A DNA stretch of 64,000 bases. Origin: a virus. The notes below the pieces were generated by a model. That model searched no databases. It saw only the letters and a list, made by a program, of their open reading frames with translations, and was not told where the DNA came from. How positions within the stretch are numbered: the stretch's first letter is position 1; every line of letters starts with the position of its first letter. The position numbers were made by a program, and so were the translations under genes. Shown here one piece after another: positions 46,219 to 54,743 of this stretch. The stretch spans positions 37,424-101,423 of IMG/VR virus record IMGVR_UViG_3300028364_000023; one strand, given 5' to 3'.

Positions 46219-47835
46219 TTACGTTTTGTACCTTACTGTGTAAGTAAATTCAGCATCGTCATCAATAGTAGAGTTCAACATACTAATAACCACAGTGTCA
46301 ACTTCTCCGTCACTATTCTCATCAAAAAGTATTGCATTAAGCTCGATGTTATCGCTATACGTAGGATCACCAGCATAGTCATATTCGTCGCTAAAGCTAA
46401 CGTTATCGTTTACAGGGTCGACTATTATGGTTATAGCTCCGCTTCTTGCTGCGTTTATAAACGAGCTGCGATAGAAATAGTCAATTACATATCCCCTCTT
46501 GTTAGATGCAGCCGGAAGCTTGAATAGTCTTAGGGGTTCCCCTGATTGTCCCACATTCAACGTATGTGAGGTGTTTAACTGCGTAATTTGCGATCCTTCT
46601 ATTTCAGTAGTGTAGGGAACATTAGTAATAAAGTCTTGGCTATATCCTAATTCTGTTGAACGAAGGAACCAATCATTGTGACTAGTTCCGGCATTTTTTG
46701 AAAACTCTACAATCGGGTATACATTAAATTCTGAACTACCTTGATTATTGCCTACATTGTAGTACTTGTTGGACTCGCTCAGATTACCTGATCCAGACAG
46801 TGCCTTAAAGCCGGATTCAACAATGCCGTGTTCTTTGCCAAAGCTGCTGTTTCTTACACAGTTGTTCTGAGGTCCAGTAATCTGAACGGCTTCACCAAAC
46901 ATCACTCCGCTCTGCAGGTTATCAAAGATACAGTTGTCAAATGTATTATCACTAATATCGTCATCTCCTATTGCAGCGTATACGTAGTTATAGATTTCAA
47001 CTCTACTGAACTGGTTGTTGCTAGTAGGAGCTAGCCCATTAGGCATGCTTAACTCTATAGCAGTATTACTTTCATTAGGGGTCTCTAAGTCGGAGTCTTC
47101 AAACTCCCAAGTACCACGAAGAACCAAGTCGTCAAACATGCTGTCCTTACAACTTATAAGTTTAAGAGCAGGTGCTCCTTGTGTGTTAATAGTAAGTCCT
47201 TTGAACGAAATGTCTCTAGATTGATTTGTCCCGCTAGTTGGTTCGATGTCATAGTTTCCAACTGTGCTGCTACTGTTTACGGTTTCAAAAGCAATGTTAT
47301 CACCTGTGTTAAATATAGTCTTTTTTGACCCTGCGCCGCGTAGGGTAACATATGGAGGCACCTTTACTGTGGTTAGCAGTGTGTACTCACCAGGTTCAAT
47401 TATTAATTCTACTCTGGCAGCAATGTTTGAACCAGAGTTGGTGTTTAGATATAGCTGATCAATTGCTTGCTGTAGTAAAACAGAGTGATCAGTATTATCT
47501 CCACTAGCTCCAAATGCTCTTAAACTAACCCTATCGTCCAGTCTTTCCTGTAATGACCGTTGAACTGGCAAGCTGGGAGACAGTCCTGTCTGTACATTGC
47601 CTGCTGTCCCAGCGTAGATATAGCCGGTTGCAAGAGCAAACAAATCGTCGGACTCACTAAGCAGCCGAGTATTGCCAATGTAGGGAGCTCCTTCTGATAC
47701 CGATCCGTTGCCGATATACAGTTCTTGGGAGTCTATTGCCCAACCAAGTTCTCCGCTTGCTAGTTGTGGCAATCCAGTTCCTTGGTTCTTTCTGCCTCTA
47801 CGAAGCTGTATTCGTGAAATTGATACAACGGCCAT
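46219..47835 (-). CDS. Tail fibre/spike with right-handed beta-helix
   Basis: 538 residues. The N-terminus RIQLRRGRKNQGTGLPQLAS then GELGWAIDSQELYIGNGSV is the adapter/Mtd-type N-terminal motif of phage fibres. From about residue 100 a pectate-lyase-like beta-helix follows: SLRAFGASGDNTDHSVLLQQ, VPPYVTLRGAGSKKTIF, then many short N-rich coils (NQFSRVEIYNYV, NTFDNCIFDNLQSGVMFG). C-terminal beta domain. Probably binds or degrades host surface polysaccharide. Confidence 0.8.
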   Translation of the reverse strand: MAVVSISRIQLRRGRKNQGTGLPQLASGELGWAIDSQELYIGNGSVSEGAPYIGNTRLLSESDDLFALATGYIYAGTAGNVQTGLSPSLPVQRSLQERLDDRVSLRAFGASGDNTDHSVLLQQAIDQLYLNTNSGSNIAARVELIIEPGEYTLLTTVKVPPYVTLRGAGSKKTIFNTGDNIAFETVNSSSTVGNYDIEPTSGTNQSRDISFKGLTINTQGAPALKLISCKDSMFDDLVLRGTWEFEDSDLETPNESNTAIELSMPNGLAPTSNNQFSRVEIYNYVYAAIGDDDISDNTFDNCIFDNLQSGVMFGEAVQITGPQNNCVRNSSFGKEHGIVESGFKALSGSGNLSESNKYYNVGNNQGSSEFNVYPIVEFSKNAGTSHNDWFLRSTELGYSQDFITNVPYTTEIEGSQITQLNTSHTLNVGQSGEPLRLFKLPAASNKRGYVIDYFYRSSFINAARSGAITIIVDPVNDNVSFSDEYDYAGDPTYSDNIELNAILFDENSDGEVDTVVISMLNSTIDDDAEFTYTVRYKT

Positions 47836-47860
47836 GTAAATGATACTCCTGTGTTAGCTA

Positions 47861-47872
47861 GTATTATTTATC
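47861..47872 (-). promoter_or_regulatory. T4-type late promoter for the tail-fibre gene
   Basis: GATAAATAATAC reading leftward, 26-37 nt upstream of the tail-fibre start. It contains the TAA stop of the preceding gene. Confidence 0.6.
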
Positions 47873-48154
47873 CGGGAATGGCATGCCTTTGCTATCGCAA
47901 CTTGCCGGGAACGGAAATGCTTCTAAGTTCCAATAGGCGTCGGTGCCGCACTGTCCGCAATGTATATGACTGTTCCATTCGGGCTGTGGCTCTACTCTTG
48001 AGTGTTTGTGATTGATACCGGATATGCTCATCCACTCGTTACATCCTGGGCATTTGATGTCATTATGGAACATACTAAGGTGTGTGTCTCTATACTTTTT
48101 GTATGCCCACTTATATAGTTTAGTGTAGTACTTTTTCTTAGTTTCCAGTTTCAT
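47864..48154 (-). CDS. Zinc-ribbon phage protein
   Basis: 96 residues from MKLETKKKYYTKLYKWAYKK. Two zinc knuckles: CPGCNEWMS and CGQCGTDAYWNLE. The true start is at 48154, just after the exonuclease stop; earlier in-frame ATGs lie inside that gene. Function unknown, probably nucleic-acid- or protein-binding. Confidence 0.6.
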   Translation of the reverse strand: MKLETKKKYYTKLYKWAYKKYRDTHLSMFHNDIKCPGCNEWMSISGINHKHSRVEPQPEWNSHIHCGQCGTDAYWNLEAFPFPASCDSKGMPFPDK

Positions 48155-48155
48155 A

Positions 48156-48839
48156 TCAACTTCCTGACATTGAATAGAACTGATGTACTCTTTCATACCA
48201 CTCGTGCCGCCAGTTATCAAACTCATTAGGCCACACGTCAAACTGCTGGTACTCCAAATCTCTTGTACACATGAATATATGGCCTTCGCGTATATCGGTG
48301 CCGTGTACCGCGTTGTGAGCGTCAGCATACGCTACTATTTGAAGTCGATAGTCACTGACCCACTCAGGCTTCTTTAATCGGTTTGATTGCTTGAAATCAC
48401 AAATAGACGGTTTTTTTTTGTACTTTCCTACTAGGTCAGTAGTGCCTGCATATATTTTAGGTACGTACAAGCTAACCTCTGTGCCCCAGATTTCATCCAT
48501 ATGAACCAGTGCTTGATCTCTGATTACAGTTGCCATAGCGTGTGCTTTAATTGCATAAGGATTGCTACCCGGGGTGGGCCATTCGCCTGTTACTATAAAA
48601 TCTTCCAAATACTTGTGCATTCTTGTGCCTACACCGGCGGCTTCTGTAGTGATCTCTTTTGCTTTAGCGTGTCCTACCCTGTTGCGCCATGCTACTAAGT
48701 GACTCTTGTCTGCTGTCTCACTTAGAATGGTTGTTACACTGGCTACTGCACTGCCGTCAGGAGTAAGATAGCGTCTCGCGCCATTACACTCTGTGCGGCT
48801 TAGTTTTGTGTAGTTGTATTTGGTGATTACTAAACTCAT
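48156..48839 (-). CDS. PD-(D/E)XK exonuclease (RecB/Cas4-like)
   Basis: 227 residues: VTTILSETADKSHLVAWRNR, GVGTRMHKYLEDFIVTGEWP, YAGTTDLVGKYKKKPSICDFKQS in parts with the D ... DxK core (TTDLVG, ICDFKQ), and YRLQIVAYADAHNA with the Q-x-x-x-Y motif IV. This is the RecB-like nuclease fold used by many phages for recombination or host DNA degradation. Confidence 0.8.
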   Translation of the reverse strand: MSLVITKYNYTKLSRTECNGARRYLTPDGSAVASVTTILSETADKSHLVAWRNRVGHAKAKEITTEAAGVGTRMHKYLEDFIVTGEWPTPGSNPYAIKAHAMATVIRDQALVHMDEIWGTEVSLYVPKIYAGTTDLVGKYKKKPSICDFKQSNRLKKPEWVSDYRLQIVAYADAHNAVHGTDIREGHIFMCTRDLEYQQFDVWPNEFDNWRHEWYERVHQFYSMSGS

Positions 48840-49150
48840 TCAAAGCCCCATTGCGGGTCATCGTCAAAGTCGGTAAAATAAGGATCAACTGTTGAATTAG
48901 GGTCGTCGAATCCCTGAATGCTTTTAACTTCGGGAACCATTTCAGTAAGAATGCTTTGTATGCCAAACTGTAGAGTAGCGGCTGACCCTGCGCATCCACT
49001 GCAAGCTCCGCTCATTTCTAGAACCACGTTGCCATCGTTGTAGCTTACAAACCGAACGTTGCCTCCATGTTGGACCACTGCCGGAGCTACGAAGGTGTCC
49101 ATTGTTTCTTTAATACTAGTTTCTATTTCTTGTGGTGTACGAGTTGTCAT
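48836..49150 (-). CDS. NfuA/NifU C-terminal-like Fe-S scaffold
   Basis: 104 residues. VAPAVVQHGGNVRFVSYNDG, then LEMSGACSGCAGSAATLQFG with the CxxC that binds a [4Fe-4S] cluster between subunits, and ILTEMVPEVKSI. Related proteins occur in some cyanophages. It could assist Fe-S assembly for ferredoxin-type partners; the C-terminal acidic tail is phage-specific. Consensus promoter upstream. Confidence 0.85.
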   Translation of the reverse strand: MTTRTPQEIETSIKETMDTFVAPAVVQHGGNVRFVSYNDGNVVLEMSGACSGCAGSAATLQFGIQSILTEMVPEVKSIQGFDDPNSTVDPYFTDFDDDPQWGFE

Positions 49151-49174
49151 TGCTGCTCCTGTAGAATATACTTA

Positions 49175-49203
49175 ATTATAATATATATTCTACAGGATGT
49201 CAA
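49175..49203 (-). promoter_or_regulatory. sigma70-type promoter for the NfuA-like gene
   Basis: TTGACA-N17-TATAAT, perfect consensus, reading leftward 25 nt upstream of the start at 49150. Confidence 0.85.
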
Positions 49204-49211
49204 TAACTATA

Positions 49212-49466
49212 TTAGAGGGTGTCGTCTAGGTTGGTTGCACGGTTAGCCATGGCTGCTACTTTACTGTCGCCCATGTCATCGCTACCGACAGACAGTTCGT
49301 CCGTATCGTGTTGTTTCAGCTCAATTTTTTTGTCATCAAAGTTAGTAACAATTTCTTGTAGCCGATCGTCTTGGTCGTATGCTGCTTTGAACACTTCAAA
49401 ATCAAAGTGTCCTTGGCTTTGGTTCTGCATGTATTTGTTTAGCTTGCTCATAGACAAAGCAGCCAC
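49212..49466 (-). CDS. Small protein beside the prohead-core gene
   Basis: 84 residues from MAALSMSKLNKYMQNQSQGH, with FEVFKAAYDQDDRLQEIVTN and an acidic, disordered tail. Position next to a prohead-core-like gene suggests a head role. No family recognised. Start could be the second Met. Confidence 0.5.
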   Translation of the reverse strand: MAALSMSKLNKYMQNQSQGHFDFEVFKAAYDQDDRLQEIVTNFDDKKIELKQHDTDELSVGSDDMGDSKVAAMANRATNLDDTL

Positions 49467-49525
49467 ACCAGCTGCTTGTTGTTGCCTTAGCGTACTATAA
49501 AGAAAGGTAGCATCAATAGCTTCGT

Positions 49526-50275
49526 TTACTTTTTTTTTGAGCGATTGCGATCTATTGATTCACGCTTTTCACGACCCATTGGCACGTCACCGCCGGCAGC
49601 GGCGTCAGCAGCACCAAAGTCTTCGTCATCTAATGAGTCGATTCCGTCTTCTGAGCTGCTGTCGTCCATTGGATCTCCCATTTCATCGTCCATCGGATCA
49701 CCCATTGGTACTACAGGATCACCTTCGCCGGTCAACATGCTCACTCCTTGAGTTAGTGCAGTACGAGTTGACTCCAATGCAGTGTAAAGTGACTCAAGAG
49801 ATTGTTTAACTAATGCAACAAATGCTTCGCTTTTTTCTGAACCCATTTCGTCACGAATTGCATCTGCTAGTTCCAGCATGCTTTCTGTTTCCATTTCAGA
49901 CGTGTCTTCCATCCAGCCCGTAACACGATCAACCATGTCTTTAGAAGCCATTACGATCTGAGCAGTGTCTTCTGCACCTTCATTGACCTGCTTGACAGCT
50001 TCGTCTAGCGCATCAGAAATGTTGTCGTCACGCTCAGCAAGAGCAGTGTTTAACACTTCTAAGAACAATTTGTTCTTTTGAAATTCTGCTGTTTGTACAC
50101 TGTTGAAGCTTTCAGTAGTCTCAACGTTGAACACTTTGGTGCGCAGTTTGTTCCGAACATTCATTAACTGTTCTGTAGTAAACGCGTCGATATCAATCTT
50201 TGCGCCGAATTTCTTAGCAAGACTTTCATTTAAAGTCTTGGCTGTCTTTGGTTTTGAGAATTCTCTAATGTTCAT
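49526..50275 (-). CDS. Prohead core/scaffold-like protein
   Basis: 249 residues. N-terminus MNIREFSKPKTAKTLNESLA resembles a capsid-targeting sequence with an L-N-E site at residues 15-17. Long acidic helices follow (ISDALDEAVKQVNEGAEDTA), then a Met/Asp/Pro-rich linker (MGDPMDDEMGDPMDDS) and a basic tail (REKRESIDRNRSKKK). Helical, acidic, with disordered ends, like T4 prohead core components. Late promoter upstream. Confidence 0.6.
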   Translation of the reverse strand: MNIREFSKPKTAKTLNESLAKKFGAKIDIDAFTTEQLMNVRNKLRTKVFNVETTESFNSVQTAEFQKNKLFLEVLNTALAERDDNISDALDEAVKQVNEGAEDTAQIVMASKDMVDRVTGWMEDTSEMETESMLELADAIRDEMGSEKSEAFVALVKQSLESLYTALESTRTALTQGVSMLTGEGDPVVPMGDPMDDEMGDPMDDSSSEDGIDSLDDEDFGAADAAAGGDVPMGREKRESIDRNRSKKK

Positions 50276-50306
50276 TGTTGGGTCCTAAATGAAAGTATAT
50301 GTATTT

Positions 50307-50318
50307 GTATTATTTATC
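50307..50318 (-). promoter_or_regulatory. T4-type late promoter for the prohead-core-like gene
   Basis: GATAAATAATAC reading leftward, identical to the tail-fibre promoter, overlapping the TGA stop of the gene above. Confidence 0.6.
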
Positions 50319-50742
50319 AAAAGCTAAATATAAATCTGTCTATTTTCTTGCGTATCAATCGAGACTTCTCAAGAGAAACATCAACTCGCACCTTTCTAAC
50401 CTGCTTTACAAAATCGTCGCTAGTATTGTTTAGCATGTTTTTGTAGAACATAATGTCATTCTGATGCTTACTAAGTTCACAGTCATAACGCAATATAGTA
50501 GATACTGAATTTTTGCCAGCAGCTAGAGTCTTGGCAATTGCAATTGCTGACGATTTAAACTGCGTTCTTGCTGTCTGCACATTAGTTACAGTATCGTAAA
50601 TTAAATAGCCTTTGTTTGGGTTGGACCTAATCACGTAGTTTTTGATTCGTATACTATTGCCGCGCACCATTGGTAAAAAGCTAGTCTCTAGTCCTTTGTT
50701 TATGATGTTCTCAAAATCTCTAGCCAGTGTCTCAGTACTCAT
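50317..50742 (-). CDS. Conserved phage protein of unknown function
   Basis: 141 residues: MSTETLARDFENIINKGLET ..., IRIKNYVIRSNPNKGYLIYD, AIAIAKTLAAGKNSVSTILR, and a basic helical end. I know the GYLIYDxxxNxxxxxTxxKxxAIAxAK pattern from T4-like environmental phages, function unknown; likely virion-associated by position. Confidence 0.6.
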   Translation of the reverse strand: MSTETLARDFENIINKGLETSFLPMVRGNSIRIKNYVIRSNPNKGYLIYDTVTNVQTARTQFKSSAIAIAKTLAAGKNSVSTILRYDCELSKHQNDIMFYKNMLNNTSDDFVKQVRKVRVDVSLEKSRLIRKKIDRFIFSF

Positions 50743-50935
50743 TGCGCATTACCATTGGTTGTTGTTTGTACATAACTTTACTTACCACACTCTTGCGGAT
50801 TAGGTTTCCTATAATGACTTGCTGCCTTTCTTCAAACCCATTTAGCGGCATTACTCCGTCAATTGATTCTAGCACGAACTTTTCTTCGTTAGTAAGATAT
50901 ATTGAAAACTCGCCTACTAGTTCGTTAAGTCTCAT
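50732..50935 (-). CDS. Small protein, possible capsid-targeted
   Basis: 67 residues starting MRLNELVGEFSIYLTNEEKF. LTNEEKFVLESIDGVMPLNG and RQQVIIGNLIRKSVVSK follow. The MRLNEL start is similar to the capsid-targeting-like N-termini in this block. Overlaps the next gene by 11 nt. Confidence 0.5.
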   Translation of the reverse strand: MRLNELVGEFSIYLTNEEKFVLESIDGVMPLNGFEERQQVIIGNLIRKSVVSKVMYKQQPMVMRNEY

Positions 50936-50936
50936 A

Positions 50937-51173
50937 TTATCTCACACTCACTTTGTCGCCTGGCTTGATGCCCCTACTAACTGAACCTTTATCCTGCTTG
51001 TTCATTGTGAGTTTGCCTTGGGCATCTTTGGCAATTGCGCCGGGCATCTTTGGATCTTTAGGAACAATAGTTTTAACTTTTGTTTTTGGATCAACTAGCT
51101 CAGTTTCTCTGGGAGTATCCTTAACAACTTGTAGTTCCTGTTGATTTTTATTTATTACTTCGTGTATCTTCAT
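50937..51173 (-). CDS. Small Lys-rich protein of unknown function
   Basis: 78 residues, MKIHEVINKNQQELQVVKDT ..., Lys/Pro-rich and probably extended, ending RGIKPGDKVSVR. N-terminus similar in style to neighbours (M-K-I-x-E). Possibly a minor head protein. Confidence 0.5.
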   Translation of the reverse strand: MKIHEVINKNQQELQVVKDTPRETELVDPKTKVKTIVPKDPKMPGAIAKDAQGKLTMNKQDKGSVSRGIKPGDKVSVR

Positions 51174-51487
51174 ATTCTCCCCTTTGATCCTGTACGCTTC
51201 TTAGGCCTTATAGTCCTACGTCCGGTGTTGATTCGACTTAGTCTCTGAGTCGAAGGATTTGTACGTTTGGTTCTTGATCGTTTGATATCAATAGACGATC
51301 CACGGCTGCGTCTAGTCTTTTTTAGAGTATTAGATGCCTTCATATTTTTAGGTGCTGTACAAGTTGCAGGCTTGGCCACAATTCGTCCTTTTCGGCTACC
51401 GCTAGTACAACGGTACTTGCGCACAGTCTTGCCTTTGTTGGTACCAAACACTGTGGCTACACCTTCGAACAGCTCTCGTAAAAACAT
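51170..51487 (-). CDS. Basic internal-protein-like paralogue A
   Basis: 105 residues, strongly Arg/Lys-rich. N-terminus MFLRELFEGVATVFG resembles T4 Alt (MELITELFDE). Then KTVRKYRCTSGSRKGRIVAK, shared with the adjacent gene, and a low-complexity basic tail. Two Cys in each paralogue could form a disulfide. A DNA-condensing or packaged protein is plausible. Confidence 0.6.
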   Translation of the reverse strand: MFLRELFEGVATVFGTNKGKTVRKYRCTSGSRKGRIVAKPATCTAPKNMKASNTLKKTRRSRGSSIDIKRSRTKRTNPSTQRLSRINTGRRTIRPKKRTGSKGRI

Positions 51488-51488
51488 T

Positions 51489-51779
51489 TTAGACTCTCCT
51501 TGATGCTTTGTTCATAGATTGAACTCTACGACTAGCAGGATTTATCTTTTTAGTCTTCTTAGATTTACGAATCATTCTTGAACCCAGTCTTGCTTTGGTT
51601 CGTTTCATTGTTTGGCGTTTTTTGATATCCGGTGCTGCAAAACATTGTGCAGCTTTGGCCACTACTCTTCCTTTTCGTGGTCCACTGCCGCATCTGTACT
51701 TGCGCACGACCTTTTTTCCGGATCGAGCCCATGTCTGTGATTCGTCTAGTAGGTTAGTAAAAAGTTCACGTAGTAACAT
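51489..51779 (-). CDS. Basic internal-protein-like paralogue B
   Basis: 96 residues, Arg/Lys-rich. N-terminus MLLRELFTNLLDESQ with an L-D-E site, then KVVRKYRCGSGPRKGRVVAK matching paralogue A. Its ATG is directly preceded by GATAAATACAAT, so a transcript from that late-type element would be nearly leaderless. Confidence 0.6.
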   Translation of the reverse strand: MLLRELFTNLLDESQTWARSGKKVVRKYRCGSGPRKGRVVAKAAQCFAAPDIKKRQTMKRTKARLGSRMIRKSKKTKKINPASRRVQSMNKASRRV

Positions 51780-51797
51780 ATTGTATTTATCGTGTTC

Positions 51798-52037
51798 TCA
51801 AAAGGTAACTAATATTACAACTATAGTAGATAACAAACCGGCAACAATAGTGCCAGCAGTTCCTATTAATACCTTAATTAAGGATGACTGCCCTTCCTTT
51901 ATATCAGTGCGTATATTCATTAGAGTTGTTTCTACGGTGGTAATACGATCATTTAGGTTTTTATATCTTAGAGCACATAAATCAACATGCGCTTCTAGAC
52001 TAGATCTTTCTAATGCTGTAGGTTCTATCCCTGACAT
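51798..52037 (-). CDS. Membrane-anchored coiled coil, holin/XhlA-like
   Basis: 79 residues. A coiled coil (SSLEAHVDLCALRYKNLNDR, ITTVETTLMNIRTDIKEG) is followed by one C-terminal TM helix (VLIGTAGTIVAGLLSTIVVI). This layout is that of XhlA-type hemolysin/holin accessory proteins found in phages. A holin function is inferred. Confidence 0.55.
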   Translation of the reverse strand: MSGIEPTALERSSLEAHVDLCALRYKNLNDRITTVETTLMNIRTDIKEGQSSLIKVLIGTAGTIVAGLLSTIVVILVTF

Positions 52038-52071
52038 GTAATCTCCTTACGGTGAACCGCGTTGTATAGTC

Positions 52072-52470
52072 TTATTTATATTCAACTAGTTCAAAGACGA
52101 TATTTCGATACTGTGTATTATGAGTAACAAAGTGTGCGTTTTCGAACTCAGCAGTTTCGTCTAGATGATCTATTATTGGCACTAGATTAAAATCGTTTAC
52201 CAGTGTGTCAATAGACATTGCGTCTTCGTGTTCTATGTCGAATTCAAACACCCATACGTTCTGTCTATTTTTAAAATTAGTACCTAGATTAAACTCATCA
52301 GCAGTAGCGTAAAACAGCACAGGAGCTTGGTCGTATGCTGGATTAACTCTCAGCCCAATTGTCTGTAAAATAGTAAGGAAGTTTTGTTGCTGTTGTATCT
52401 TTCTGGGATCATCACCTTTGCGGCCACCCGTTTCTGTTATATCGATCAGTGTGTATAGTTTGAATTTCAT
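52072..52470 (-). CDS. Conserved T4-like phage protein (YTLIDITETGGRKGDD family)
   Basis: 132 residues beginning MKFKLYTLIDITETGGRKGD, with QQQQNFLTILQTIGLRVNP and QNVWVFEFDIEHEDA. This pattern is conserved in T4-like marine phages, usually unannotated, and near structural genes. Function unknown. Confidence 0.65.
   Translation of the reverse strand: MKFKLYTLIDITETGGRKGDDPRKIQQQQNFLTILQTIGLRVNPAYDQAPVLFYATADEFNLGTNFKNRQNVWVFEFDIEHEDAMSIDTLVNDFNLVPIIDHLDETAEFENAHFVTHNTQYRNIVFELVEYK
52073..52080 (-). promoter_or_regulatory. T4-type late promoter for the holin-like gene
   Basis: TATAAATA reading leftward, 36 nt upstream of the start at 52037, formed by the last codons and TAA of the preceding gene. 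Confidence 0.55.
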
Positions 52471-52486
52471 AGTGTATTTACAGTCA

Positions 52487-52520
52487 TAAAAAAAGAGCTC
52501 AGTAAAAACTGAACTCTTTT
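52487..52520 (-). terminator. Rho-independent terminator
   Basis: AAAAGAGTTCAGT-TTTT-ACTGAGCTCTTTTTTT read leftward, with one internal mismatch. It follows the gene ending at 52545 and would also work rightward. Confidence 0.8.
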
Positions 52521-52544
52521 GCCTAAACTAGGTAGGGATACTAA

Positions 52545-52922
52545 TTAAGCAAGCTTTAGACCTACTTCAGTAACTGTTACTTGTGGTGGGGAAGCTGTGC
52601 CATCGTCTACGAGGTGCTCTAGTCTACGTTCTAGACTAGCTATATCTACGTGGTGAAATTCAGTAACAAACCCAACAGTAGTACCGTCACCATTGCTTTC
52701 AAACACCAATGCATTTAGCTCGTTAGCTACTAGGCGCAACGTACCAGTGGTAATAGGGCCGCGAATTGACCCAGGTTCGCCGTCGTCGCCGGCCGCACGT
52801 GTGTCGGAAGTTAGTGCTGTTCCAAATACTGCCTTATATGCACGTACTTGACCTGTTCCTACTAGTGTACCTAGTGTGTATAGGTTACTGTTTACTTTTG
52901 CAAAATCTAATGTTACCGCCAT
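52545..52922 (-). CDS. Small virion-type protein
   Basis: 125 residues, beta-rich: MAVTLDFAKVNSNLYTLGTL, GTGQVRAYKAVFGTALTSDT, GVNALV-like stretch LVANELNALVFESNGDGT and VTVTEVGLKLA at the end. Monocistronic, with late promoter and strong terminator, as expected for an abundant structural protein. Exact role unknown. Confidence 0.5.
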   Translation of the reverse strand: MAVTLDFAKVNSNLYTLGTLVGTGQVRAYKAVFGTALTSDTRAAGDDGEPGSIRGPITTGTLRLVANELNALVFESNGDGTTVGFVTEFHHVDIASLERRLEHLVDDGTASPPQVTVTEVGLKLA

Positions 52923-52979
52923 TTTATATTCTCCTGTATCTAAATGGTAAGTTCATGTTCTAATGAACTTGTATGAAAG

Positions 52980-52987
52980 TATTTATG
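52980..52987 (-). promoter_or_regulatory. T4-type late promoter
   Basis: CATAAATA reading leftward, 58 nt upstream of the start at 52922. Confidence 0.45.
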
Positions 52988-53007
52988 TCTTTTTAAGATT
53001 TACGGGG

Positions 53008-53877
53008 TTAATTGCGTTTTTTAGCTCTATTGTGAAGTGCTTTTAGGTTTTGTACGTATGCCGGGCCGCCTTGCACTATATCGTCTATAATATCTATCAC
53101 AGGAATATATGCTTTCAACATCTCCGCGCTCACTGCGTTGCCGTTCTTGGCCATATCAAGGAATCGTTTGGTCTGTGCTATGTTTGACGGGCCTACTAGA
53201 TAACTGTAGAGTGCTATGTTGGCGGGACTGGTTTTAACATCAGGCGTGCTCAGTTCGGGCTCTGGGTCTCTAGCATTGGGATTCTCTAGGTTTTTAACAG
53301 TTGCAAACTTTTCGAAGCTGTTGATGAAGTCTGAGCTTCTCAGTTTTGCTCTCACGGCAAATATAAGTCTAGTGACCAGTGTTTGTCTTTCTTTGGCAGT
53401 TAACCGAGGAAAGTCTTTAATTCCACGGCGTATCTTCTTGTAGTCTTGTGTGGGCAGTCGAATAGCGCCTTCGATATCTATAAACAATTTAGTAACCAAG
53501 CTGGGCTCTCGTCCCTGTGCCAGTGCTTCCATATGTCTGCTCAGCGCTATCAACGGAATGCGTGTTTTCTGTTTTAGTGCTGTGGCTGCCTGTGGATCTT
53601 TAAGCTTGGCTTGCGCACTGTTGTCGCCTACTAAAAAGTAGATAAAATTATAAAGGTCTGTTCCTGAGCTCAAGTAGTACTTGTAGTTGTCGAACATAAC
53701 AGTGCTCTTAGCGTAGCGTTGTACTATGGGCCTAAATGCAGGATACAACCGCATGACTTCGAGGGCCAGCAGCAATAGATACATTCTTTCGCCGCAGTCT
53801 GTGTATGTCAACTGGGCAACGTTGCTGCTGCCCTTGGTCATACGTGCTTCGTGCAGTTCCTTTATAAATTCCATCAT
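53008..53877 (-). CDS. Helical phage protein, possible capsid-targeted
   Basis: 289 residues, largely helical. The N-terminus MMEFIKELHEARMTK looks like a capsid-targeting sequence with L-H-E|A. The body contains CGERMYLLLLALEVMRLYPA and FIYFLVGDNSAQAKLKDPQA. One base overlaps the nucleotidyltransferase-like gene, so the two are coupled and may be packaged together. No family named. Confidence 0.55.
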   Translation of the reverse strand: MMEFIKELHEARMTKGSSNVAQLTYTDCGERMYLLLLALEVMRLYPAFRPIVQRYAKSTVMFDNYKYYLSSGTDLYNFIYFLVGDNSAQAKLKDPQAATALKQKTRIPLIALSRHMEALAQGREPSLVTKLFIDIEGAIRLPTQDYKKIRRGIKDFPRLTAKERQTLVTRLIFAVRAKLRSSDFINSFEKFATVKNLENPNARDPEPELSTPDVKTSPANIALYSYLVGPSNIAQTKRFLDMAKNGNAVSAEMLKAYIPVIDIIDDIVQGGPAYVQNLKALHNRAKKRN

Positions 53878-54743
53878 TAGGCTAGTTTTTCCAGTAGTGC
53901 TTTAATACGTGCAAAATGCTTGTCTGCTAGAGTTTCTGTTACTGTTAGTTCGCTGGGAATACCAATGTCTTGTACTGTGCTGTTGGCTATAAAGTTTTGT
54001 TTGATAGTTTTAGCTAATGGTCCAGCATGGTTTTTATTAACAGCAGCTATTAGACTTTCAAAAGAATTCAAGTCTAATGCACTATCTAGTCCTAGTGCTT
54101 TGGCAATCTCTTGAGGATTTTTAATACCGTCCTGTAACTTTTTATTAGCGTTCTTTTTTGTATACCCGTTGCTACTTTTCTTGGGCACAGGAGTTCGAAT
54201 CACACGTACAAGTCCGTCAGTAGGAGAAAACATCCACCGCTGGCTGCGCAGTGGTCTTCCGTCATCTAGTGTTTCGTCTGAGTCTTGCCTATCATACGCA
54301 CCAGCAATAGACGCAATCATTAGGTTGCGAAACACACCTTTATACTTTGATTCTTTATCAGTCGGGGAATGATAATATGTTTTCATCCATTCAGGCTCGC
54401 CCAGCATAAAGTCTAGCTGTACGAATCCTGTCCTTGGTTCAGTTGTCTGCTTTTGTGGATCGTATCCTACAATTTTTACTTTGGTCATGATCACACTAGT
54501 TTTAGCAATATCTAGTACCTCGGGTGTTTTTTTGAGGCGTTGCATAAACTCTGTAATCTTATCAGTATCTATTTGGAGAGCAACATCAATGTCCCCCGAG
54601 AACTCTTTCTTGCCTACGCTGCCCAGCACGTTGTTTTTAAGATCAATGCCTAGTACTTTTTCTAATGCGCTGAGAGTGGGCTCTATTTCTGAAATGTGTA
54701 TTGCTCCTACACCTGACATTGCGCCGCCTTCACTTAGGATCAT
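53877..54743 (-). CDS. Nucleotidyltransferase-fold protein
   Basis: 288 residues: MILSEGGAMSGVGAIHISEI, then GSVGKKEFSGDIDVALQIDT (the GS ... DxD core of the nucleotidyltransferase fold), RTGFVQLDFMLGE as a possible third acidic residue, and RSQRWMFSPTDGLVRVIRT. Conserved in T4-like environmental phages. The start MILSE|G could be an L-x-E processing site. Substrate unknown. Confidence 0.65.
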   Translation of the reverse strand: MILSEGGAMSGVGAIHISEIEPTLSALEKVLGIDLKNNVLGSVGKKEFSGDIDVALQIDTDKITEFMQRLKKTPEVLDIAKTSVIMTKVKIVGYDPQKQTTEPRTGFVQLDFMLGEPEWMKTYYHSPTDKESKYKGVFRNLMIASIAGAYDRQDSDETLDDGRPLRSQRWMFSPTDGLVRVIRTPVPKKSSNGYTKKNANKKLQDGIKNPQEIAKALGLDSALDLNSFESLIAAVNKNHAGPLAKTIKQNFIANSTVQDIGIPSELTVTETLADKHFARIKALLEKLA

